A stretch of DNA of 64,000 bases from Cribrihabitans_A pelagius (lineage in GTDB: Bacteria > Pseudomonadota > Alphaproteobacteria > Rhodobacterales > Rhodobacteraceae), in the NCBI RefSeq assembly GCF_048820915.1, contig NZ_JBMERR010000014.1:1-64000 (forward strand), given 5' to 3'. Below the pieces are notes generated by a model. It ran no database searches and had not been told where the DNA came from. It saw only the letters and a program-made list of their open reading frames with translations. Shown here piece by piece: positions 27,053 through 34,977 of the stretch. Position numbers and translations under genes: made by a program. Numbering within the stretch: position 1 is the first letter of the stretch; the number at the start of each line of letters is the position of its first letter.

Positions 27053-27958
27053 ATGCACTCGATTTTTCTCCGTTACTTTGACGAGGTTGCCCGGCACGGC
27101 TCGATCCGCAAGGCGGCTGCGGTGCTCAATGTCTCCTCCACCTCGGTCAACCGCAAGATAAACAGCACCGAGGAGCGGCTGGGGGTGCGCCTGTTCGACC
27201 GCACCCCCGAAGGGGTAGAGCTGACCTCGATCGGCAGCATCGTTCTGGAGCATTGCCGCCGCACCCTGCACGACTACGAGCGCACCAAGGTGCTGATCGA
27301 CGGGATGCGCGACCTCAGAACCGGCCATATCGACATCGACACGATGGACAGCATCGCCTTTGGCATCATGCCGCGCGCGCTGGAGACCTTCCAGAAGACC
27401 TACCCCGAAATCTCCATCGCAGTGAAGGTCTCGCCCCCTGCCGACGTTATGGAGGCGGTGGCCACCGGTGCGGCCAATGTCGGCATCGGCTTCACCCACG
27501 AGCTGCACCCCGAGGTGCGGGTGGTGTCGGAAAAGGCGGCGCCGATCGGCATCCTGCTGCGGCCCGACCACCCGCTGGCCGAACGCGCCAGCCTGACCAT
27601 CGAAGACATCATCGGCTACCGCCTGGTGCGCACCATCGACGCCCGCGGCCGGGCTTCACTGGCCGATCAGGCCATCTCCACACTGGCCTCGCCGCTGACC
27701 ACCCATGTATTCACCGACAACCTGTTCGTCGCCAAGCAGATGATCCTTAACGGCACCGGCATCGGGCTCTATACCAAGATCGGCTTCCTGGATGAAGTGG
27801 CGGCCGGCACGCTGAAGTTCATTCCGCTGATGGACAAGCTGTTGAGCGACGTGCGCATCGGCATCCTGATCTCGGCGAGCGCTGGCATCGACCCGGCCAA
27901 ACGGCTGATTTGCGACATTATCGAACGTGCGCTCAAGCCGATCCAGCTTGTATCGTAA
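27053..27958 (+). CDS. LysR-family regulator divergent from the NMT1-importer operon
   Basis: A 301-residue LysR protein. The N-terminal helix-turn-helix reads FDEVARHGSIRKAAAVLNVSSTSVNRKI (residues 8-35 in two halves). The effector-binding region begins near residue 90, and IGFTHELHPEV lies near 145. I chose the ATG at 27053 because the usual 'xFLRYF.EVA' opening starts there and AAAGGGCGG precedes it; an upstream in-frame ATG at 26981 would add 24 atypical residues. It most likely controls the divergent operon 26882-18129 and responds to its substrate or an intermediate. Confidence 0.85.
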   Translation: MHSIFLRYFDEVARHGSIRKAAAVLNVSSTSVNRKINSTEERLGVRLFDRTPEGVELTSIGSIVLEHCRRTLHDYERTKVLIDGMRDLRTGHIDIDTMDSIAFGIMPRALETFQKTYPEISIAVKVSPPADVMEAVATGAANVGIGFTHELHPEVRVVSEKAAPIGILLRPDHPLAERASLTIEDIIGYRLVRTIDARGRASLADQAISTLASPLTTHVFTDNLFVAKQMILNGTGIGLYTKIGFLDEVAAGTLKFIPLMDKLLSDVRIGILISASAGIDPAKRLICDIIERALKPIQLVS

Positions 27959-27980
27959 GAAGGCCGTATTGAGCTGCTGC

Positions 27981-28034
27981 CCGAAAACCGGACAGTGACG
28001 CAGGCTACGGATTGAAGCGGTCCCGGTTTTCTGG
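27981..28034. repeat. Imperfect inverted repeat downstream of the LysR gene
   Basis: CCGAAAACCGGAC at 27981-27993 faces GTCCCGGTTTTCTGG at 28020-28034; the stem is about 11 bp with one bulge. It could be the end of the IS3-type remnant that follows or a terminator-like hairpin for the LysR transcript. The adjacent OrfA fragment favours the IS end. Confidence 0.4.
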
Positions 28035-28075
28035 ACAGGTTAGCGGCTAATCTAGAGTCAGGCCTCGTTCTTGCT

Positions 28076-28535
28076 TCACAGCCAGAACATGACGGTTGCG
28101 GCGGGAGCGATGGCAGACAGGTCCATGTCGTCGTCCCCATCCCCGAGCATGCTTTTGTTGAGCAAGCGGTTTTCCAGGGTGAGGTCGGCAACGGCCTCCT
28201 TCAAGGCCGACGCCTCGGCCCGCAGCTCCTTCACTTCGGGGCTTGTCGCTTGCCTAGCTGTGTCACCTGCCAGCCGTTTCTTTCCGGCCTCCAGGAACTC
28301 CTTCGACCAGGAATAGTACAGGCTTGTGGCAATCCCTTCACGACGGCCGAGCGCGGCGATACTCTCCTCGCCACGCAAACCCTCCAGCACAATGCGGGTT
28401 CAGGAACTCTCTCGAACCAATGGCGTTCGTTCCTTCACTCTCATCAGCCAAATGGTGCTTGCGCGTCTTGCCGCGAATGTCTTTGACGACCCGATCAGCC
28501 ATTGGTTTGTCGTCGCTTCCAGCTTTCCGTCTCAT
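28076..28535 (-). pseudogene. Frameshifted IS3-family OrfA
   Basis: Two overlapping frames rebuild one IS3-type OrfA. The first, from 28535, reads MRRKAGSDDKPMADRVVKDI. The frame then shifts near 28400 to LEGLRGEESIAALGRREGIA, followed by a helical region ending near 28076. The helix-turn-helix and the leucine-rich C-terminal helix are recognisable. The shift, an inserted stretch in the middle and the absence of a linked OrfB make it non-functional. It belongs to a different IS3 subgroup from the element at 28844-29774. Confidence 0.75.
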
Positions 28536-28843
28536 CTTCACTCCTTGACGGTTCAGATGAGCAAGAAACCTTCCGTTATGCAAATCCCTCAATCAGGCCC
28601 ACAGGTGCTGATGTCAGACAGACACCTCCTATACTCTGGAGAAGAGGTTCATGCAGCACCTGAGCGAACTGCGGAGCCGGAAGCTGCCTGATACCGGCGC
28701 TGGTGCAGAGCACGCAGACGGCAGTGAAAAAGCCGCAAGGCACTGGTCCGTGCGCGAAGGTTGGCCGGGTCTTCAGCTGCCGCCCATGCTGCTGGATTGG
28801 CCGCCTATGAAATTCCCGACCTTGGTTGACGGATTTACATGGC

Positions 28844-29510
28844 TCACAACCAAGGAGGAACCAGGTGAACTGGAAAGCTCTCAGCGGCATCGCACACAGT
28901 ACCTCTCTGAAGTCGCTGCAGGTGAGCGGCAACCGTGATCGGTGTTGAATATCTCCGGCGCGCCGCATCTGGCCAGTGCTTCCTGCAAGGCCTCGACGCG
29001 GAACCCGGCGTCCATGGAATTCGATAGCCGTCAGCTGAGCACTTCGGCTGTTCCGGTCCATAATCGCGACGAGGCAGAGAGAGCCCCGGCGCATCGGAAT
29101 GCAGCTGATGTCGGCGGCACCAGACCTGGTCAGGCCGGGTGATGGCCAAGCCTTTGAGCAAATACGGGTAGATCTTGTGCTCGGGGTGCTTCTTGCCGGT
29201 CTTCGGTTCCTGGTAGATCGGCACCAGACGCATCGGCCTCATCAGCCGTCGCACGCGATGACGCCCGCACTTGTGCCCATCTCCCTGCATGTGACGAGCC
29301 ATCTGCCCCGAACCGTACCAGGACGTTTCCAGGAACTGGCGGTCGATGTTTTCCATGAAGACCAGCTTCTCGGCGCTTTCCCCGCGCGGGTGATAGTAAA
29401 GATTGGAGCGTGCCAGGAACAGCAGGCTGCATTGCCGCCGGAGCTGAGATCGGGGTGATCCTACTTCACCGCTTTCTGCCTCCAGTGCCGAGGATGAGAC
29501 TGGAGGCATC
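28844..29510 (-). pseudogene. Broken IS3-family OrfB transposase
   Basis: The start region (LRRQCSLLFLARSNLYYHPRGES in two parts) and the middle (FLETSWYGSGQMARHMQ, RRLMRPMRLVPIYQEPKTG, YPYLLKGLAITRPDQVWC) are a normal IS3 OrfB. After DQVWC the frame shifts: MRRGSLCLVAIMDRNSR continues in another frame ending at 28576, and a further shift follows. The last third of the rve catalytic domain, including the final DDE Glu, is lost. The element is therefore dead although its OrfA is open. Confidence 0.8.
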
Positions 29511-29774
29511 GGCCAAAATTTCCCGCTCCACGACCAGCTGGCCGATCCTGGCGTGCAACTTCTCGACCTTTTTCTCAGAGATCTGCGGCGCGGCCGATGA
29601 GGCGCTGCCAAATGCCGACGCCATGTTTTCGACCACCGTCCTCTTCCAGCCGCTGATCAACGCCGGGTGTAGTTTGTAATTCTTGGCCAGTTCGGCCGCC
29701 GTCAGTTCTTCGCGTATGGCCTCCAGGGCCACCTTCGCCTTGAGCTCTGCTGAATAGCGCTTTCGTTTCGTCAT
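29466..29774 (-). CDS. IS3-family OrfA (intact frame)
   Basis: A 102-residue OrfA with the standard opening MTKRKRYSAELKAKVALEAI and the recognition helix region TAAELAKNYKLHPALISGWK. The C-terminal helix carries the heptad Leu/Val pattern used for dimerisation (VEKLHARIGQLVVEREIL). The frame is complete, but its OrfB partner is broken by several frameshifts, so it cannot transpose by itself. It could still make a short DNA-binding protein. Confidence 0.78.
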   Translation of the reverse strand: MTKRKRYSAELKAKVALEAIREELTAAELAKNYKLHPALISGWKRTVVENMASAFGSASSAAPQISEKKVEKLHARIGQLVVEREILADASSLILGTGGRKR

Positions 29775-29807
29775 CTCGGGCCGGTCCGTCCTCGGGCGCT
29801 ACAGCTT

Positions 29808-29909
29808 TGCAACTGGTCCGAATTCCCGCTGACCGCCTCCCGCTTCGCCCGGTCGCTGAACGCGCCCAAGGCGGAGCGGGAGGCGACGGCGGCGCTGCGA
29901 GCGCAATAG
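29808..29909 (+). pseudogene. C-terminal fragment of an unidentified protein next to the IS3 end
   Basis: An open frame of 33 codons ending in TAG reads CNWSEFPLTASRFARSL and then an Ala/Glu-rich helix ending LRAQ. It has protein-like composition but no start, and it begins about 30 bp from the IS3 OrfA start. It is probably the tail of a gene cut by the insertion. I do not recognise the family, and it could be chance. Confidence 0.25.
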
Positions 29910-29978
29910 ATTGGCGGGGACGGCCCTCAGGCGAGGGCGCGAACCTGATCCGCGCCCTGCAACATTTTCCCGATGGGC

Positions 29979-30200
29979 TCAATAGCGCGGCCGCCCGCAA
30001 ACGCCTGCATCATCGCAGAATACACCGGCAAGCCCGCCGATGATGGCACCGCGGTCGCCGTTTCCTTTGACGGCCTTCGCCGCGCCATACCCGAGGGCTG
30101 CCCCGACAAGGCCGCGCTCCATATCACTGTCGATTGCGGCGCCAGGTGCGCAGGCCGAGACTAGGGCAGTTGCTGCGATGAGCGGATAAATGAAATTCAC
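29979..30200 (-). CDS. Small glycine-zipper lipoprotein
   Basis: A 73-residue protein starting at GTG 30200, after CAGGAGA. VNFIYPLIAATALVSAC is a short lipoprotein signal with a lipobox-like VSAC, giving a Cys near residue 17. The mature part has the Gly-zipper pattern LVGAALGYGAAKAV and GAIIGGLAG, like small outer-membrane zipper proteins of Rhodobacteraceae. It ends CDDAGVCGRPRY, with two Cys. It lies alone in a decayed island, and its reading frame is intact. Confidence 0.62.
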   Translation of the reverse strand: MNFIYPLIAATALVSACAPGAAIDSDMERGLVGAALGYGAAKAVKGNGDRGAIIGGLAGVFCDDAGVCGRPRY

Positions 30201-30318
30201 GTTTGGTCTCCTGAGGGGCCGGCAGTGCGCCGGCGGCATTGCGGGTCTCGGCGGATTGCAAGGAGACGTGTCTCTGCAGCCCCTGCCGATGCATATGCTC
30301 ATACACCTGAGGCGTGCT

Positions 30319-30363
30319 GTTATCCGATCACCGGCACACATTTTGAGCGTGTTATCGGATAAC
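30319..30363. repeat. 10-bp perfect inverted repeat with 25-bp spacer
   Basis: GTTATCCGAT at 30319-30328 and ATCGGATAAC at 30354-30363 are exact reverse complements. The arms are AT-richer than the surroundings. The spacing is too wide for a simple terminator and fits a site bound by a dimer or used by a recombinase or resolvase. It stands between the lipoprotein gene and the cytochrome pseudogene. Confidence 0.5.
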
Positions 30364-30540
30364 AATGCTTCCCTGTCGGTCAGCCCGGCCCCCTATCATC
30401 ATCGCTGCGTCCAGGATTTCGGATGTTCTTGTCGGATCTGAACCTCCGTGCCGATTTTCTGAGGGTCCATCAATCCGGTTTCTGACACGGATGACACAGT
30501 TTCGTGCCGCCATAGCTGGCCTTAGTTCGGGACAAATCGA

Positions 30541-30964
30541 ATGAAACGTCTGGCAGCGGCCGCGCTAGCTGCGGTCTTGGCTCTGGCGAGGCCGGTGGCG
30601 GCCGATGAGGTGCTTGAGCGTGGCGAATACCTCGTCGGATCATGTTGTGTGCGGATTGCCACACGCCGCCGAGCGCGGCGGGCGGGCCGGATATGTCGCG
30701 GGCGCTGACCGGAGGGCTGGGGTTTGAAATGCCAGGCCCCGGCATCTTCCGGGCACCCAGCCTAACGCCCGCGCGGACTGGGCCCGGTGCCTGGAGCGAA
30801 GAGGAGATCGCCGCATTCTGATTCCGGTCATGCCGTGGGCTTTTTACGCGTCGCTCACCGGCGAAGACGCGCGTGCGATCGCACTTTACCTCATGTCTCT
30901 GCCCGCGGCCGAACACGCGGTACCCGCCCCGGCCGGCCCAGGACAAGCCGCACCTGCGCCCTGA
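30541..30964 (+). pseudogene. Degraded c-type cytochrome
   Basis: The frame opens at 30541 with MKRLAAAALAAVLALARPVAADE, a clear signal peptide split here by its cut site. It then shifts near 30640. In the next frame CADCHTPP is the haem c motif, followed by GGPDMSRALTGGLGFEMPGPGIF. After EEIAAF there is a stop, and a third frame gives PVMPWAFYASL and ALYLMSLPAA, the C-terminal helix with the axial Met region. At least one internal piece is missing. It resembles membrane or periplasmic monohaem cytochromes that serve dehydrogenases. Confidence 0.72.
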
Positions 30965-30978
30965 GTGACCGCTCCGCT

Positions 30979-31760
30979 TCAGGCGACTGGTACTGGACGA
31001 GAGCGATCTGGTCATCGCCAACCAGCTCGACAGGCGCCGCCCAGTCCGGCTTTGGGAAGTGCGCAACGCGGCCGTGATGTTCTTCGATGTCGCGAATTTC
31101 ACGCCGATCGCGAGCTTCCACGACCTGCGCGTCGAACAGGCCAACAAGGATGCCGGCACCGAATTATTGATCGCCGAAGAACTTTACGCCGGGTTGCAAG
31201 GCGAGGTCGTGTCACCGGACTTTCTGCGGGTCAGTATCCGGGGCGCACCAGGGCGGCGGACCCTCTACGAGGTATCGGCGCTGAGCGTAGCGGCCACGGA
31301 GCGGGTAGAACGGCTTACGGCGGCACCTGTTACCGATTTGCCCGGACGCCGCTGGATTCGGATGCTCGTTTCAGACGCGTTGCCCGAGGGGGAGGTCAAA
31401 GCGGTTCCCCAGACCCGCGTCGACGTAGCCATGAGCCGCAGGCAGGGGCGCGTTTACGCTTTCAACCACCATTGCCCCCTACAACAAGCTGGCCCTGTCC
31501 GGATTGCCAATTCCGGAGGGAGGAGACTGCCGCCCACCCCTGCAGACAGCCCGTTTCCGCGGCCTGGCAGGATTTCCTGCCGGTTGCCCGAGAGCGACTT
31601 TGACCTGGAGACCGGCAGTATCATCTCATGGTGCTCTGCACTTTCGCCCCATGGAACGGTGCCTGGGATGGAGTTCCTGGGCGGCATCTCGAAAAATGAG
31701 GCGCCACTGGAAGTGTTCGAATGCCAGGACTTCGAGGGCGGTATCCGGGTCGAGGTCTGA
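30979..31760 (+). pseudogene. Remnant of a class III cyclase fused to a Rieske domain
   Basis: The open frame at 31059-31760 begins with AAVMFFDVANFT, the start of a class III nucleotide cyclase catalytic domain. After about six residues it jumps to the C-terminal part of such a domain (QANKDAGTELLIAEE), so most of the catalytic core is deleted. From WIRMLVSDALPEG on it reads like a Rieske ferredoxin (DVAMSRRQGRVYAFN). Both iron-binding pairs are damaged: CPL instead of CPH, and CRLPES instead of a CxxH. The C-terminus PGMEFLGGISKN is normal for that family. It is open but cannot be active. Confidence 0.65.
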
Positions 31761-31984
31761 GCGGCCCTCGGGCGCGGACTACAGCCGTTTGTTTCTTCAC
31801 ACCGCATTCGAGGTTCCGGCGGCCCAAGGCACGCTGCCGGCCTGCAAAAAACTGTGAACAGGCATACAGTCTTACCCCGGTATGGGGTAAAAGTTTCGTG
31901 CCGAATGACAGCCAAACTTCCTCCAGCGGCTTCCGTTCAGGCAGTCCCTGCCAACCTGGCGCGGATACGGTCAGCCGTTTGAGA

Positions 31985-32121
31985 GAGCGCCCATTGCGGT
32001 TGATGAAGATAATCCCACTCAAGACCCGACGGTCGTCAACGCGAGGCTTCCCGTGGGACTTTGGAAAGAAGGGTTTCAGACGGGCCATCTGCTCGACGCT
32101 CAGCCAGAAAAGGTCAGACAT
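31985..32121 (-). pseudogene. N-terminal fragment of an IS5-family OrfA
   Basis: Starting at 32121, MSDLFWLSVEQMARLKPFFP and then KSHGKPRVDDRRVLSGIIF followed by INRNG match the N-terminal domain of IS5 transposases. After NRNG the frame no longer resembles a transposase. Only about 45 residues remain. It is distinct from the copy at 161-978. It ends about 210 bp before the serine recombinase gene. Confidence 0.75.
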
Positions 32122-32332
32122 GTTCACCGCTCGTTCTGAGCACCGTGAATCACGCGGCCAAACGGAAATCAATGGGTCCTGAGCCTAGAAACAGACGCCC
32201 TCACACCAGCCAGCGCACCCGGTGCAGGCAAACAATTGGCCGAACTCCTGCGTGCCCTCGCCCGTGAGGCTGCCCGCACCGACCACCGGGACGGCAAATC
32301 TCCCGGGTAACTTCAAACTACCGGAGGCTCCT

Positions 32333-34033
32333 ATGTCCCAGACAAAACTCCGCGCCGCCATCTACGCCCGATATTCAAGCGACCTGCAGCGCGACGCCTC
32401 TGTCGAAGACCAGATCCGCAGCTGCACGGACTACGCCAAAGACCAGGGGATGGAGGTCGTTGCCACCTACTCTGACCGCGCCATCTCCGGCGCCAGCCTG
32501 ATGCGCAGCGGCATGCAGGCCCTGCTGCGCGATGCGCGCGGCGGAGCTTTCGATGTGCTGGTCTCGGAAGCCCTCGACCGCCTAAGCCGCAACCGGGCCG
32601 ACATTGCCCGCATCTACCAGGAATTCTGCTTCAACGGCCTCCCGATCGAGACCCTCTCGGAAGGGCTGATTTCGGAGATTCATAGCGGGCTCAAGGGCAC
32701 GATGAATGCGCTCCAGCTCAAGGACATCGCGATGAAGACCCACCGTGGCCTGAAGGGGCGCGCGCTCGAGGGCAAATCTGCGGGCGGCAAGGCTTACGGA
32801 TACCGGATGAAGCCGCAGCTCACGTCCAGCGGCGACGTGATCCGCAGCGAGCGGGAGATCCATCCGGAAGAGGCAGACGTTGTTTGCCGGATCTTTCAGG
32901 ATTATGCCCGCGGCCTGTCCCCGAAGAAGATCGCCGAAGCCCTCAACAAGGAAGGCGTGCCAGCCCCGGCCGGCCGCCACTGGGGTGCCTCCACCATCCA
33001 TGGCAACCGCCAGCGCGGCACCGGCATCTTGAATAATGAACTCTACATCGGCCGACAGGTCTGGAACCGGCTGCGCTACGTGAAGGATCCGCAAACCGGC
33101 AAGCGTATCTCCCGGCTGAACCCGGAAAGCGAGTGGACAATCACAGAAGTCCCCCATCTGCGGATCGTCGATCAGGAGCTCTGGGAAGCAGTCCGCGCAC
33201 GCCAGGGCGCGCTGAAGACCGCAGGCACCACTGTGCCGGTCTGGGACCGGCGCCGCCCGAAGACCCTGTTCTCCGGCCTGATGGCCTGCGGCTGCTGCGG
33301 CGGCGGGTTTGCCAAGATCTCCAAGGACAGCTTCGGCTGTTCCCCGGCGCGGAACAAAGGGGACGTGGTCTGCAGCAACAAGCGCACGATCAAGCAGGCC
33401 GACCTGGAAGCCCGGGTTCTGGATGCGCTGGCGAACCACCTGATGGATCCGGATGCGGTGCAGGTCTTCTGCGAAGAATACACTGCCGAGCGCAACCGGC
33501 TGAAGGCCGCAGCCGCCGGGAACCGCAAGGAAAAGGAACAGGCACTGGCCCGCGCAAAACGGGATCATCAGAAGCTGGTGGATGCGATCATCGCGGACGT
33601 GCCCGCGGAGCAGGTCAAGGACCGGATGATCGAGCTGGACACGCGGCGCCAGCAGCTGGAACGGGAGCTGGCGCACAGCCCTGCCCCGGTCCCGGTGGTG
33701 TTTCACCCGTCGATGGCGGAGGCCTACCGGGAGCGGGTGTCGCGGCTGATCAAGTCCCTTGGCACCGCCGAAGGCATGGAAGACGCCAAGGAGGCGTTGC
33801 GGGCGCTGGTGGAGCGTATCGTGCTGACGCCTGCGGCGGAGGGCTCTGGCCTGGATCTGACGCTGGAGGGCGACCTGGCCGGGCTGCTGCGTCTTGCGGC
33901 GGGTGCGGAAGGCGCGAACAGGAAGAAGGCCCCGGACGGTATATCCGAAGCCTTTGATATGTCTTGCGAATTAGTGTTGGTTGCGGGAGCAGGAAACCGC
34001 CGTATCCTACCTGCCCTCTCCGCAATCATATAA
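32333..34033 (+). CDS. Large serine recombinase
   Basis: A 566-residue serine recombinase. The resolvase domain has the catalytic S15 in YARYSSDLQ and the conserved EALDRLSRNRAD region near 80. A recombinase domain follows (GKAYGYRMK near 150, IAEALNKEGVPAPAGRHWG near 205). Near 320 there is a Cys zinc ribbon, LMACGCCGGG to VVCSNKR, then a coiled coil at 380-450. The start follows CCGGAGG. The C-terminus departs from the usual 'AGAGFEP' end of relatives directly after VAGAG, where a tRNA-like sequence lies. The protein looks active; the element it mobilised is unclear. Confidence 0.88.
   Translation: MSQTKLRAAIYARYSSDLQRDASVEDQIRSCTDYAKDQGMEVVATYSDRAISGASLMRSGMQALLRDARGGAFDVLVSEALDRLSRNRADIARIYQEFCFNGLPIETLSEGLISEIHSGLKGTMNALQLKDIAMKTHRGLKGRALEGKSAGGKAYGYRMKPQLTSSGDVIRSEREIHPEEADVVCRIFQDYARGLSPKKIAEALNKEGVPAPAGRHWGASTIHGNRQRGTGILNNELYIGRQVWNRLRYVKDPQTGKRISRLNPESEWTITEVPHLRIVDQELWEAVRARQGALKTAGTTVPVWDRRRPKTLFSGLMACGCCGGGFAKISKDSFGCSPARNKGDVVCSNKRTIKQADLEARVLDALANHLMDPDAVQVFCEEYTAERNRLKAAAAGNRKEKEQALARAKRDHQKLVDAIIADVPAEQVKDRMIELDTRRQQLERELAHSPAPVPVVFHPSMAEAYRERVSRLIKSLGTAEGMEDAKEALRALVERIVLTPAAEGSGLDLTLEGDLAGLLRLAAGAEGANRKKAPDGISEAFDMSCELVLVAGAGNRRILPALSAII
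33978..33994 (-). other. tRNA-3'-end-like half site (candidate att site) inside the recombinase 3' end
   Basis: Read on the minus strand this is TCCTGCTCCCGCAACCA: T-stem 3' strand, acceptor strand, discriminator A and CCA. TCCCGCA as acceptor 3' strand leaves the C1-A72 mismatch typical of initiator tRNA-fMet. On the plus strand the expected continuation TTCGAACC appears with TTCG missing (AGGA-AACC). The tRNA body is absent to the right, so this is only a carried or broken attachment core. Confidence 0.5.
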
Positions 34034-34406
34034 ACGTATAATAGCGTACGGCCTCAAATGGCGCCTATGTGAGACATCTCGCTACGGTCTTGCTTTTGTC
34101 GGGGCAATCCTCTCGGCGTTGTTCTCAAAGCTGCGGCGTCATAACCGGTCAGGAGTAAAATCTGCGATAACGTCTATCTGCCTTGCTCCGACTCTGATTT
34201 GCAGAGTTTGGTGGATAGCAAATGGCGCGGGCATGCCAAAGCATATCCGGCCTTAACCTTCCGGCCTGCGTTGTCACCGCAGAAATCTTACGGCCGCGTT
34301 CCACAACACTGGCAACCCTTAGGGCCGACAGAAGTTGCAGGAGATTTGATAGGTGTAGCCGACCCCGCCCGGCGGGAACAGCCGCTCTTCACTTCAACCG
34401 CTTGCT
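34034..34406. other. 373-bp region without a supported gene
   Basis: Between the recombinase stop and the convergent DUF2165-like gene. The AT content is higher than nearby and the ORFs are short with no motif. If the recombinase half site is a real attachment core, this may be foreign or rearranged DNA next to the junction. I see no tRNA body, repeat or terminator in it. Confidence 0.45.
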
Positions 34407-34913
34407 TCAGAGAACAACAACGGCACCACCGACCAGCAGCACAGCGTTGAGCATGCCCCACAGCGTCATCTGGAAATGGGTGTTTTGCCCGCCTTCGTGA
34501 CCGAACCAGTAGCAGAACCAGTTACCGGCAATCAGGAACCCGCACCAGGTCGCGGTGAACATCAAGGTTCCGGCCAGCCCCAGAGCAATGGCCGTGTCCT
34601 GCGCCAGCCTGCCGACAGCGGACAGGGCGAGCGCGCCTGTTCCGGCCCAGAGCGCCGCAGTGGCCGCGATTTCCCAAACGACAATGCACCGGAACAGGCC
34701 CCGGCGCAGCCTGCTGCTGGTGACCCGGCGATAGGCGACAAAGCGGTAGGCTTCCGGGTATTCCTCCCGCATGCGGGTCATATCCATGACCTCGGCGGTG
34801 TAGGTTTCATTCAGGAAGGGATGCAAAAGGTTCTCCAGCGCGCCGGTTGTCAGCCAGGCAGCCATGAAGGCAACGCTGACGGCCTGTGCGGCCAGTACGG
34901 TGGTTTCCAGCAA
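34407..34913 (-). CDS. DUF2165-like small integral membrane protein
   Basis: A 168-residue protein with four hydrophobic helices, near 5-25, 73-95, 105-128 and 148-167. The motif TATWCGFLIAGNWFCYWFGHEGGQNTHF between helices 3 and 4 is typical of the DUF2165 family. The start is a TTG at 34913 behind CAGGGAAC, so expression may be low. It is the last gene of the operon starting at 41758, 64 bp after a binding-protein gene, with a strong hairpin between. The function is unknown; a transport or membrane-sensing role is only a guess. Confidence 0.72.
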   Translation of the reverse strand: MLETTVLAAQAVSVAFMAAWLTTGALENLLHPFLNETYTAEVMDMTRMREEYPEAYRFVAYRRVTSSRLRRGLFRCIVVWEIAATAALWAGTGALALSAVGRLAQDTAIALGLAGTLMFTATWCGFLIAGNWFCYWFGHEGGQNTHFQMTLWGMLNAVLLVGGAVVVL

Positions 34914-34935
34914 TGCTCTGTTCCCTGCTGCGGCC

Positions 34936-34961
34936 TGCCCGCCGGATCCGGCCGGCGGGCA
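34936..34961 (-). promoter_or_regulatory. Strong intercistronic stem-loop
   Basis: TGCCCGCCGG and CCGGCGGGCA make a perfect 10-bp stem around a 6-base loop, just after the binding-protein stop. There is no T-run on the minus strand. It probably protects the upstream mRNA or reduces read-through into the DUF2165-like gene. Confidence 0.55.
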
Positions 34962-34977
34962 AATGGGTTATCAATGG

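Noticed and set aside
27960..34033. Intact prophage or integrative element
   Set aside because: Only one recombinase and IS debris are present; there are no structural, replication or conjugation genes.
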